64,000 nucleotides of DNA from Purpureocillium takamizusanense (lineage: Eukaryota; Ascomycota; Sordariomycetes; Hypocreales; Ophiocordycipitaceae): the NCBI RefSeq assembly GCF_022605165.1, contig NC_063074.1, positions 1,825,501-1,889,500 of the forward strand. Reading direction: 5' to 3'. Below the pieces are notes generated by a model. That model was given only the letters and a program-made list of their open reading frames with translations. It was not told where the DNA came from and searched no databases. The position numbers were made by a program, and so were the translations under genes. Below, in pieces: positions 11,633-21,407 of this stretch (within the stretch, counting starts at the first letter, position 1; each line of letters starts with the position of its first letter).

Positions 11633-13573
11633 TCAAAAGGTGCTCGTCGCGAGCCGGCTTGCCGCGTTCCTCGCATCGATGCGGTCGTCGTCGTCCTCAT
11701 TCACTCCCGGCAGGCCAGCGTGAGCGGTACCTGCGCCACCGGCCTTGCCCTGGCCGGCTTCGCGCTCGTCATCGCCGCCGTCGCCCTCCTCGGCAACCTT
11801 GCCCATGAAGCTGCTCGAGACACTGCGGCTCGTGGCGTCGGAGCGCCGAGGCACGCCGCTCCACGCGTCCCCCTTGGGGCCTTGGCTGGCGGCCATGCTG
11901 GCGCGGCGGATGGTGGGGTGCGCCTCGCGACCGAGACGGCTGAGGCCGCCCGAGGCGTCGATGGAGCGTATGTCTGGTCGCACAGTCTCCAGGAGAGCCA
12001 GCGTCCGCCGCTCAGCTTCGATTTCGCGACAGACGTACTCGCGGATGCTCAGTCGGAGGTCGGCCGCAGTGCGAGAGAACCACTTCCGCCGCTCCTGCAC
12101 AAGGTTCTGCGTGACGCGGTTGGTCTTGTTGTAGAGCGACTCTTCGTTCTGTCTGGCCTCGTCGAGGGCCGCGATGGCTTCGTCAACCTTTTCGCGTCGC
12201 ACGCTTGAGCTAGCCTTGAGCCGGTCGGCGGCGTTGAGTTTGCTTCGCGTTGCTTCCTGCGCCTGCAGGAACTCCCGAATGAGGATCTGGCGGTTCGTCA
12301 GGGACTCCTTGACGATGAAAGAGTCCTGGGAGTGGTATTGAAACGGGTCTCCGATTGTGGCCGCCTCAGCCGTCGCTTGGGCGGCGTGGTAGTCGCCCAC
12401 GGTCTGCACGACCTTGCCGAGCTTCCTGTAGGCATTGGCGAGACCGGGATGTGGCTCCTGGACGTTCATGCTGCCCAGCTTGACTCCATAGTCAGATTCC
12501 GCGAGACCGAGGCCTGCATTTGGTCAGAGTCTGTCGCCTACGCTGATCATAACTGTCAGTAACTTACCTCGCCGAGCCTTGACCATTTTGTCCACCTTGT
12601 GACCGGCATCCATTGTGCCGAGATAGAACAACTTGACCGTAGGTCGGGCATCCGCCAGCTCAGGGGTATCATCAGGAGGGGGCGCGAATTGCTTCAGGAT
12701 CTTCCGGCGTACGCCCGTGGCAGGTTGCTTCATCTTTACCAGCGGGCTGTAGCCAAAGTCGCTCTCGACGAAAAGAATCATCTCATCATCCCTCATCAGA
12801 ACGTCATTGCTGCACACGTAGTTGAACCACCGCTGCATCATGGCCTTGACGCGAGTCTCGTCCTCGTCGGTGCCGGCCCCAGCCGCCGTGACGGGAGGCG
12901 GGACCGCAGGTACCAGGGCCTCGGGGTTGGCGGAAATCAAGTGATCAGCTAGCTTGACGAATTCGGAATGCAGTCGCCTCACATCGCGATATTGGGTCGT
13001 CCGGAACCGTGGAAGGTTCGTCTTCAGAGGGTCAGCTTGGATGGTTCCGATACGATGTGGGGGATTAATGTAGGCGGCATTTACATGAACATCGAACCGC
13101 AGCACGGGGTCCTTTTTGCCGGTTCGCTCAAGGCCGGTGATTTTGGCCTGCAACCTGTACTGAGGCTGAGCTGGTTTAGGAGGTTGTCGCGTCTGCCCAG
13201 GCTGCGCATGCGGAGCGGCGGCTGGCTGGGAACGGGGCTCGGCATGCGAGGTGTGCGAGGCCTGCTCGGCGGCCACGGCTTGCGAGCTACCAACCGTCTC
13301 AGCTGCATTGGCTTCACTCGCCAAAGAATCTCCAGCCTCGCCTTCGGTGCCAGACTCGGTCGCAGCGGTTCCCGGGCGTTGGAACCCCTCTCCCTCAACA
13401 GCCGCTGGCCCGAGACCGTTGGAGTTCTCGGGGGTGTACGGGAAGGGCGGCGGCTCGCTAGCGACGTTGCCAAAGGCGGTCCGACTGTGGTGCGGCGAAG
13501 ACTGGGGCGAGTTACCCCAGGGCGAGGCACCGGCCGGATCCTCGGCCTCGTTAATGGACGCGCTGTAGTCCAT
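11633..13573 (-). CDS. VPS17: Retromer-associated sorting nexin Vps17 (PX-BAR)
   Basis: Two exons (13573-12568 and 12513-11633) give 628 aa. After a low-complexity N-terminus of about 135 residues comes a PX domain (VLRFDVHVNAAYINPPHRIG, then LPRFRTTQYRDVRRLHSEFV), then NYVCSNDVLMRDDEMILFVE and ESDFGYSPLVKMKQPATGVR, which are characteristic of fungal Vps17. The 54-nt intron joins KMVKARRGLGLAESDYGVKL. The second exon is mostly helical and forms the BAR-type dimerisation module (ANAYRKLGKVVQTVGDY). With Vps5 it forms the membrane-bending half of retromer, returning cargo from endosomes to the Golgi. The longer open frame upstream begins without an ATG; ATG 13573 (MDYSASINEAEDPAGASPWG) is the natural start. 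The acidic Gly-rich tail is probably disordered. Confidence 0.92.
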
Positions 13574-14245
13574 GGCGATGGTTGCCGCGTGCGCTGCGGG
13601 GGATGACGTTGCTAGACTTCGGTCGGCGCGTGTGGAGCTTGCGTCGCTTCGGCGGGAGAAGTCGCGGAAATCTAGCTGGCGAGGCTTCAAGCATCGACCA
13701 TGGTGCGGATCCTAGAGCGGCGTCAATGCTTGCGATGGCGTGGTGGTGAGAGCGAGCAATGGCCAGTTGCGGGCGCGACGGTGACGCAAGGTGCCGGGCT
13801 GCGGAACGGGGAAGCTGGAACTGCTGAGGTTCGGCGCTACCAATGGATAACTGCAGCGACGACGACGACGGGGGCGGTCGCCTGCTCCTCCGCAACGGCC
13901 CAGCTCAGCCACAGGCACACCTCAGCCATACGGGAGTCTCCTTGCGCTATTGGTCCGCTCCGGGGAGCGCCCCTCACGGTTTTGTCGACCGCCGTGCAGC
14001 GCTGTAGAAGCTCCCGCCACGAACCCACGCATCAGCCCTGGTTGGGCTTAGCGCGGGGCAGCCTGACAAAATTTACTGACATGGTCCGGACTGACGGTGC
14101 TGGAGGAGTCTCGGCGGCGAAGCTCCCAGTGGTGACATTCGCACATTGAATTGAAGCCTTCACCAAACTCCGGCGATCTCTCTCCGGTGGTCACAATTTC
14201 ATCGCCCCAAAGCCGTCTCAGACAGTCTTTCTTCAGTCACACAAG
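13574..14245. other. Bidirectional promoter VPS17 / BCP1
   Basis: 672 bp between divergent start codons. It contains GAC/GTC microsatellite-like runs near 13857-13875 and no protein-like frame. It must hold both promoters. Confidence 0.6.
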
Positions 14246-15168
14246 ATGGGCAAGAAGAGGTCACGCGAGGATGCGCCGCCCGCCGATGCTGGGGTCGACA
14301 AGATGGACCAGGACAGCGGCGACGACGAGGCAAGCCCCTTTGACACGCTCATCCAAGGGAAATTGGCTGGTATATGACCTGCTAACTCATGATCCAGGAC
14401 TTTGACATGGTAGACGTCGAGTTTGAATGGTTCAACTACGACCCGGAAATCGACTTCCACGGCGTCAAGTCGCTCCTGCGGCAACTCTTCGACGTTGACG
14501 CCAACCTCTTCAACATGTCCGCCCTTTCCGACCTCGTCTTGTCGCAGCCGACCATCGGTTCGACCGTCAAGGTCGACGGCAAGGCAACCGATCCCTACGC
14601 CATGATCACCGCGCTCAACACGCACGAGAATCGCGACAAGGAGCCCATGAAAGACATCCTCCAATACCTCACCGACAAGGCGCAAACCAACGAGGCGCTC
14701 GCCCCGGTGTCGGAGCTCATCAAGGGCGGCAAACATGTTGGCCTCGTCTTCTCGGAGCGGCTCATCAACGTCCCTGCGGAGATTAGCCCGCCCATGTACT
14801 CCATGCTCATGGACGAGGTGGAAGCCGCCGTCGAGGACAAGGAGCCATACGAGTTCACGCATTACCTGATTCTTTCCAAGACGTATCAGGAAGTTGAGTC
14901 GACCCTGGACGTGGAGGACAGGAAACGCAAAAGGGCCAAGGATGAATCGTCGACGTACTACTTCCACCCTGAAGACGAGGTCCTGCAGAAACACGCTCTA
15001 GCCTACGGCAACTTCCCTTACACAAAGGAGGGCGACGCTGTTGCAGACAGCAAGCGAGCCTTCCAGGAGATGGGCATCAAGGCATTTGGACACATGATTT
15101 TGATCGAGGCGAGCAAATTTGAAGGCGCAGTCAAGGCCATTAACGAGTACCTAAGCCCTCCCCAATAA
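14246..15168 (+). CDS. BCP1: BCP1/BCCIP-family nuclear export and ribosome factor
   Basis: Two exons (14246-14329 and 14398-15168) give 284 aa. The short exon 1 encodes a basic-acidic start ([13 protein letters not shown]); exon 2 opens with the family signature [20 protein letters not shown] and continues with [20 protein letters not shown] and [20 protein letters not shown]. In yeast, Bcp1 is needed for nuclear export of Mss4 and for Rpl23 chaperoning. The intron is inferred to be GC-AG: GAG is followed by GCAAGC, with a GCTAAC branch site and GATCCAG end (14330-14397). The only nearby GT donor would leave a 28-nt intron, which is too short. The stop lies 13 bp from the convergent ARO7 stop. 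Confidence 0.92.
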
Positions 15169-15171
15169 TCA

Positions 15172-15177
15172 AATAAA
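15172..15177 (+). terminator. Poly(A) signal AATAAA in the BCP1-ARO7 gap
   Basis: A perfect AATAAA starts 4 nt after the BCP1 stop codon, inside the 13-nt gap to the ARO7 stop. If it is used, cleavage would fall inside the ARO7 3' coding end on the opposite strand. Confidence 0.5.
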
Positions 15178-15181
15178 GCTG

Positions 15182-16118
15182 TTAAGCACTGGGCTTCTCA
15201 AGTCTCTGCATCAAGTACTCCACCTCAACTTCTTTAGTCAATGGGATAACGAAGTCCTTGTACATGGACACAAGGGCGTCGACATTGATCTTGGTTGGTC
15301 CCTCGGTGCCCCCAGGGGCACTGGGATCAGTTCCATACGTAAGGCCCTTTAGTCGCAGCCGTTCGAGAATGGTCTTCTCGACAGCCGAGTTGGTGATGGA
15401 CGCCGCGATGCCCTCGCGGTCAGAGGCCCGAATCATGCGCGTGTACTTTTCCGGGTCCGAGCGGAACTTGGACTCGGCAACAAACTTGCCGAAATGGATG
15501 CGCCGCGATAGGGCCTGCAAGCAGGCAAAGTCACACGTCGCAGTGGAACCATAGTTTTCCTCCGACTCGCCGCGGTCCTCGCGTCCAAAGTCCGGGCATA
15601 CGGCCGGAAGGAACTTGTCAATGTAGAAGGCCTTGATTTTGTCGTTGACATTGACATCGTTTTCGTGTAGGATCTTGGGGTAGTTGAGTGGCTTGAGAAT
15701 GGGCGTCTGGACGGCTTGAGGGAAGAACGGATACTCGTCGGGCGATTCGTAGCGGCGTATCAGGGACTGCAGCTTCTCCTGCTCGGAGAAGTACCAGTCG
15801 AAGAAGCTCAGATGGCTGTTGGGAATATGGATCGCACCAGGGACATAGATGGTCTGCGCGCGGCCGCCATGTTAGTTAGACTACCTGCCAGGGCCAGAGG
15901 GCAAGTGTTTGGAGCACCTTGTTTAGGGCGAATTGCACCCGCTCGATGAGGTGGAAGGTGATGGTGTCCTCCAACCGGCTGCAACATCAATCAGCATGCT
16001 GCATCTTTGTCGATCGTGAGCCCCCGGCGGGGGGGGGATCGGCCTACATCAATTGGAACCGGATGTGCGAAAGATCGAGCGCCTTGTTGACGTCGGCGGT
16101 GTCCACGACAGAATCCAT
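15182..16118 (-). CDS. ARO7: Chorismate mutase, AroQ eukaryotic type
   Basis: Three exons (16118-16048, 15978-15918, 15853-15182) give 267 aa, close to the 256 aa of yeast Aro7. It converts chorismate to prephenate, the first committed step to Phe and Tyr. Conserved blocks include [20 protein letters not shown] at the N-terminus (exons 1-2 joined), [28 protein letters not shown] with the active-site Arg and Lys, and [17 protein letters not shown] with the catalytic Thr/Glu region. Intron 1 is GTAGGC...GCAG and intron 2 is GTGCTC...GCAG with a CTAACTAAC branch site. The yeast enzyme is activated by Trp and inhibited by Tyr. The residue aligning with yeast Thr226 appears to be Asn here (KINVDALV), by eye. 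The 3' end nearly touches BCP1. Confidence 0.94.
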
Positions 16119-17125
16119 GATTGTTGGATCTTGGACCGCGCAAGCGAGGCTGGTCCAGGTATTCAGTCGGCTGCTTTCTCTGCGCGACCGCCCCGAGCTC
16201 AAAAGCGTGGGATGCGATCGTTTTGTGGTGGAGGATAAGGCCGTGTGGACTCCGAAGGCCGGAGGCGGGAAGATGATGCGTCTCACTACTACGTGCCGAG
16301 CTTTTTTTCGGGGTGGCGCACGTAAAAAGCAGCCAAGATACACCGGCTTAAGTAGCTGCGGGCGTGGCTTCGGGAGGGAGGGCGAGGAGGGCACCAGCAG
16401 GACTGATGAGTGAGTGGCCAGACAGCCGTCGCAAATCGCGGCGAGTCATGCAAGGAGAGCTCCAGGGCTCTTGGATCGCCGGTTGTAGGATTGTACGATG
16501 CACGTGTGAACGAAGGCCAGGGGCTGTGCTCGAAATCGTCATTCCAGGTCCCAGTCCATCCAATGGATGGCACTCCGGCGCCGGCAGAGCCGCCGTTGCA
16601 GGCGTCCAGCAGCGGTCCGTCCGCAGCTCCAGGGGGGGGGCCTCGGGCAAGGCCCCGTTGAAGTCGCGCAGTGTCTCAGTGCCACCTGCGGGCACCCAAG
16701 GCGGGCACTTTGCGCCCGCCCGGGCCGCCTGTCGGGGGCTTCCAATCGGCGTGCTCAATTGCCGGGCAGGCGGGCTGCTGCGGGTGTGCTGTCGGGGCCG
16801 GCGGGGCTGAAGGTAGCGCAAGGTAGAATGTACTAAGGTACCCAGGTACTTCCAACCTTACCCACGGATGCACCCACGAGCTGCACCTCACACCCTCTAT
16901 TCGTGCGTGCCATCGGCTTGTCGCGTCTCTCCGCTTGCGCTGTCGCACTTTCGCTCCTCGCGAGGTTTGCTGGTCGCGTGCCATTGCTCAGCTGCTCCCA
17001 CGCAGGCCACAACCGCGCTGAGGCCCAACCGCCGCGAGTCCCTTCTCTCTTGAAGTCGACAACGACACGTCGCCGATCGATCGCTTCATTTTGCTTGCCA
17101 CGCAGGCCGGACCGGCCGCCGCGCC
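16119..17125. other. Divergent promoter region ARO7 / MDV1
   Basis: About 1 kb between divergent start codons. Frames on both strands are low-complexity. An AAGGTACCCAGGTACTT cluster lies near 16836-16853, of the same family as other intergenic motifs in this window. No gene seen. Confidence 0.6.
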
Positions 17126-19285
17126 ATGGCGGACCAGGAGAACCATTATGGCTTCCCCGACGACGCCGCGGAAGAGGACCACTCCATCATCTCGGTGCGC
17201 AGCATCCCTATGGCCGGCTCTCCAAGGCCTTGGCTAACTCATCCTCTTCCTTGCCCGTAGACCCGTGGCCTGGAGGCCTTCGGCCGCAAGGTGACCACGA
17301 CGGCGACGCATCTCATGGGTCCCAATGCCGAGTCGACGACCACCCACCACTATCAGTCAGCCATGGCCGAGGTGCACAAGCAGCTCAAGCGCCCGACCAT
17401 TCAGCGCAGTGTCTTCTCCATGGCTCGCACGACGCCCACCGATCTCGTCCGCGCGAAGCTCTCCACGACCGAAATACAGCATCGCGCCCTGACCCACCTG
17501 TCTGACGACCTCCTCTCCAACATCCCAGACAATGACAACTCATACTCCCTCTTCCAGGGCTTCCAGGCAAGCTTTCCCGAGCTGACTGACGAAGGGAAGA
17601 AGCATCGACGCCGTGTCTCTAGGGGTAGGAAGCTTCTGGAAGAGAGCGCATCAACGCCCGAGACTGGAGGCGCCAAGCATTTGTCCCAGCTGAAGAGGGA
17701 GAAGGCAGCCATGATGCACGAATTTGAGCTACTCGGCGTCCGCAAGAACATGGCCAGCAGCGAAATCCGCGAGATCGACAACAAGATTGCCAACCTTCAC
17801 GGCATGCGCAAGATCATCCTGGAGAGACTAGCGGGCCTGGAGCAAGAGGAAGCTCTCCTAGAGCACGACAGTAGGTTTACAGCTGAGAATATCGCCTTCC
17901 ACGTAGGACTCACAAAGTTCGCGCGCAGTTATCGATGTCGAGGGGCGTCTAGAGGAGGCCCAGGTGCTCGTCGACGAGGCGGAGGCCATAGCCCAAGAAG
18001 CTCCTACGAAAGACGAGGCCGACCTGGTTGGCGACGCCGACGATCACGATCCTGGATTTATGTCGCAATCTGTATACGAGAAGCTTCCAAACTCGACCAG
18101 CAGCACGCCGTCGCGCAGGCCGAAAAAAGTCCACCGCCGGAAGTCGATGCCCATTCTTCACGAACATTTCGAGGCTGGGTCCAGTATTCGCGAGATCCGG
18201 GCACATCGAGACAACGTTACGGCCCTCGACTTTGATGCGCCGTTTGGCACCATGGTGACGGCCGCACTCGACGACACCGTCAAGGTCTGGGATCTGAATG
18301 CCGGCAGATGTATGGGCTTCCTGGAAGGACACGCGGCGTCGGTTCGCGCTCTTCAGGTTGAGGATAACATCCTGGCGACTGGGTCCGCGGATGCGACGAT
18401 CAAGCTGTGGGACCTCAGCCGCGCTCTCTACGATCCGCACGGCGGCCACGACAAGGATGGTGAGGACGACGATGCAATCGCCTTTGAAAATCCTGACGAC
18501 CAGCCCATCGACCCGCCTGAAGGGAGCATGGCCGACTGCGAGCTCTTCAGCCTGCAGGCCCACGTTGATGAGGTCACGGCGCTGTATTTCAGGGGTGACG
18601 TGCTGGTGTCTGGGTCGGCAGACAAGACACTTCGCCATTGGGACCTGGAAAAGGGCCGCTGTGTGCAGACGTTGGACGTGATGTGGGCAGCCGCTCAGGC
18701 TACGGCGACAAACACATCTGACAGCTCGTGGCGGCCGACAGGGCGGTCGCAAGGTACCTCGGCAGACTTTGTTGGCGCGCTGCAGGTATTCGAGTCGGCA
18801 TTGGCTTGCGGCACCGCCGACGGCATGGTGCGCCTCTGGGATCTTAGAAGTGGCCAGGTTCATCGAAGCCTGGTGGGCCACACGGGCGCCGTGACGTGTC
18901 TACAATTCGACGACGTCCATCTGGTGACTGGCAGCTTAGACAGGAGCGTCAGAGTAAGTGTCGCGATGTCCATTCGTTCGTACACCCTGTGCTGACAATG
19001 CATGCGCAGATATGGGACTTGCGGACAGGCTCCATCTTCGACGCCTACGCCTACGACAACCCCATCACCAGCATGATGTTTGACGCCCGCCGGATTGTAA
19101 GCGCAGCGGGTGAGGATGTGGTCAAGGTGTACGATAAGGTGGAAGGGCGGCAATGGGACTGCGGCGCGGGCATTGCCGAGGCCGAGGAGGGCAAGACGCC
19201 TGCTATTGTAGAGCGTGTGCGTGTAAGAGACGGATACATGATTGAAGGCCGGCGGGACGGCATTGTAGGTGTATGGACATGTTAG
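17126..19285 (+). CDS. MDV1: Mitochondrial division protein 1, WD40 fission adaptor
   Basis: Four exons (17126-17194, 17261-17870, 17929-18953, 19010-19285) give 659 aa. The N-terminal third carries the Fis1-binding region ([40 protein letters not shown]) and a coiled coil at about residues 164-225 ([20 protein letters not shown]). From about residue 310 come WD repeats with clear ends such as [69 protein letters not shown] and [18 protein letters not shown]. In yeast, Mdv1 and its paralogue Caf4 link Fis1 on the outer membrane to the dynamin Dnm1; filamentous fungi usually keep one copy. Exon 1 is small, but its intron (GTGCGC, GGCTAAC branch, CCGTAG) is in phase. All exon joins are in frame. 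Confidence 0.93.
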
Positions 19286-19631
19286 GAATAGAACACGACA
19301 CAGCTCCTGGATTTGAGCCCTACAGCGCTGGCGATGCAACTGGTCGACTCGTCCGTGCCGTTGCATGAGAGTAGGTATCTAGTACAGTGTACGCGAACTT
19401 GCCCGTTGAATGACGCCGGTGTCCTTTGTAACTAACATCGTGCAATGTGGCTGGCGACGGGAGGTATGGTATCGAGTGCCACAGACGTCGTGGTACTTTG
19501 TAGGTGTGGGTCGCCCGCCATGCCTGGCTTTCAGTGTCATGGAACCCATTTCTCACTTCGTATTTCAACATTACACGCTGCAGGATTGCAATCAGCCCAC
19601 CCGCCCTCGGCAATACCATGTTTGACTAATA
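19286..19631. other. Intergenic region MDV1 to JmjC gene
   Basis: 346 bp between tandem plus-strand genes. No gene or clear core promoter element was seen. Confidence 0.55.
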
Positions 19632-21236
19632 ATGGACTCAGCTTGTGAGCAGCTTCTGGCGCGATATACTCTTGCAGCCAATACCATCGCGCAGTCGCAC
19701 TCAAAGAACAAGCTCGAACAAGCAGCGGCGACTCATGATGGCGGCCATGACTCCAAAGGGATCCCCCGAAAGGATGCGGTTGCCGAGGCAGACCCGGAGG
19801 CGACGGCTACAGCGCAGCTCCTCGTGAAGCAGGGCAAGCTCTTGGCGCATATCTGCAAAGCGAGATGCGACGGAGGCAACAGTGGTGGTGGTGGTGGTGG
19901 TGGTGATGCCGATTCAGCGCACACTGACCTGCTCAGCCGGCGACTCGATGACATCGCGACCATCGCCATGGCCAAGTTCTACGCGTATCGGTACGACCGC
20001 GTGCCGTATTGCTGGCGGGAACTCTACACGGACGCGCTGGTGCTCATGACCTTCCACATCGTCATGCGCCCGCTCTGCAGCCGCAGCCGCGTCACCGACA
20101 CAGCGATGGATGGGGTCGTCGAGCTGCTCGACAGAGCACTCATCACCACTGGCGGCGCAGGTAGCCTGGGCTCGACTTGGATCGAGGAGACGCTTCACAA
20201 GCTGCAAGTGTGGCATGAGTTTGGTAGCGCGGGGGCCGGTGCTCAGGAGCCGCCGCTGAAGCGCCAACGGACGGCGAGTGCCATCTTTTCGAGCCGCGAG
20301 CCGTATGGCCGGCCGGCAGTGTCGCCGGAGCGGACATGCCCTCGTCACCACGGTTGGACGCTCGACAGGTTCGAGGACTACATGAATGCCGAGGGCGGCA
20401 GGGCCCGGCCGGTCATCTTCACCGACCTCATGGGCCACTGGCCGGCCCTCAACGAGAACCCGTGGAGGCGCCAGGACTATCTCCTTTCCCGAACATTCGG
20501 CGGGCGCCGTCTCGTGCCCGTCGAAGTTGGGCGCAGCTATGTCGACGAGGGATGGGGCCAGGAGCTCATCCAGTTCAAACGCTTCCTCGACAAGTACGTC
20601 AACGTGCCCGCACCGGACGGCGACGAGGAGGAGGAGGAGGAGGAGGAGGAGGAGGAGGAAGCCACAGAGGGCGTCTCCACGGCGCGACCAGTGGGATATC
20701 TAGCCCAGCACAACCTCTTCCACCAGATGCCGGTCCTGCGCAACGACATCCGCGTCCCCGACTTCTGCTGGGCCGCGGTGCCCCGACATCCCACCGACCC
20801 GTCCAAGGACCAGCCGCAGGTCGACGTGCCGCAGCTCAACGCATGGTTCGGGCCGGCGCGCACCATCACGCCGCTCCACACCGACGGCTACCACAACCTG
20901 CTGTGCCAGGTCGTCGGCACAAAGTACGTGCGTCTGTACCCGCCGTGGTGCAGTGACGGCGGCGGCGGGCGGGACGCGATGCGGCCCCGCGCACCCGAAC
21001 ACGGCGTCGACATGAGCAACACGAGCGCCGTGGACGTGGGCGTGCTCGAGGGCTGGGACGAGCCGCCGGAGGGGACCGATGACGGGGAAATCGAGGACAT
21101 GCGGCGGGGGCTCGAAGGCGTCGAGTGCTGGGAGTGCGTGCTCGAGCCGGGCGACACGCTGGTGATTCCGATCGGGTGGTGGCACTACGTGAGGAGCTTG
21201 AGCATCAGTTTCAGCGTGAGCTTCTGGTGGAACTGA
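19632..21236 (+). CDS. JmjC-domain hydroxylase/demethylase, KDM8/JMJD5-like
   Basis: An intronless 534-aa frame. The C-terminal half is a JmjC domain: the iron triad is visible as His416 and Asp418 (ITPLHTDGYHNLLCQVVGTK) with distal His518 (IPIGWWHYVRSLSISFSVSF), and the domain is introduced by RPVIFTDLMGHWPALNE and LVPVEVGRSYVDEGWGQELI. This arrangement, with LLCQVVGTKYVRLYPP, is that of JMJD5/KDM8-type 2-oxoglutarate oxygenases rather than of large histone demethylases with PHD/JmjN domains. The N-terminal part is helical and unassigned, apart from GGGGGGG (about residue 84) and KRQR. A run of 12 Glu (GAG repeat at 20624-20660) interrupts the domain. The substrate (histone lysine or arginyl residue) is unknown. 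It converges on the MIT protein with 171 bp between stops. Confidence 0.88.
   Translation: MDSACEQLLARYTLAANTIAQSHSKNKLEQAAATHDGGHDSKGIPRKDAVAEADPEATATAQLLVKQGKLLAHICKARCDGGNSGGGGGGGDADSAHTDLLSRRLDDIATIAMAKFYAYRYDRVPYCWRELYTDALVLMTFHIVMRPLCSRSRVTDTAMDGVVELLDRALITTGGAGSLGSTWIEETLHKLQVWHEFGSAGAGAQEPPLKRQRTASAIFSSREPYGRPAVSPERTCPRHHGWTLDRFEDYMNAEGGRARPVIFTDLMGHWPALNENPWRRQDYLLSRTFGGRRLVPVEVGRSYVDEGWGQELIQFKRFLDKYVNVPAPDGDEEEEEEEEEEEEATEGVSTARPVGYLAQHNLFHQMPVLRNDIRVPDFCWAAVPRHPTDPSKDQPQVDVPQLNAWFGPARTITPLHTDGYHNLLCQVVGTKYVRLYPPWCSDGGGGRDAMRPRAPEHGVDMSNTSAVDVGVLEGWDEPPEGTDDGEIEDMRRGLEGVECWECVLEPGDTLVIPIGWWHYVRSLSISFSVSFWWN
20624..20660 (+). repeat. GAG triplet repeat coding poly-Glu
   Basis: Twelve consecutive GAG/GAA codons inside the JmjC domain, between YVNVPAPDGD and ATEGVSTA. 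An uninterrupted triplet run of this kind is prone to length change between strains. Confidence 0.9.
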
Positions 21237-21407
21237 GATGGAGGCTTGCAACGCGCTGGAGTGACCCCGGTGGGAGCGGGCGGGCGCGCAGAAGGACTTG
21301 CACTCCGATGTGACTACATGGCCCAGACGCAGTACGTGCATGGATGGTTACAGTACCTAATGAGGCACATCATCGACGGTGTTCCCTCGGCACAGCGCGT
21401 GCCTTGC

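Noticed and set aside
13574..13690. Upstream extension of VPS17 by 39 residues
   Set aside because: The extended frame begins at TTG, not ATG; the natural start MDYSASINEAED is at 13573.
14233..14994. 253-aa minus-strand frame over BCP1
   Set aside because: Antisense shadow of a conserved gene; its Val/Leu/Arg-rich composition comes from the codon bias of the plus strand.
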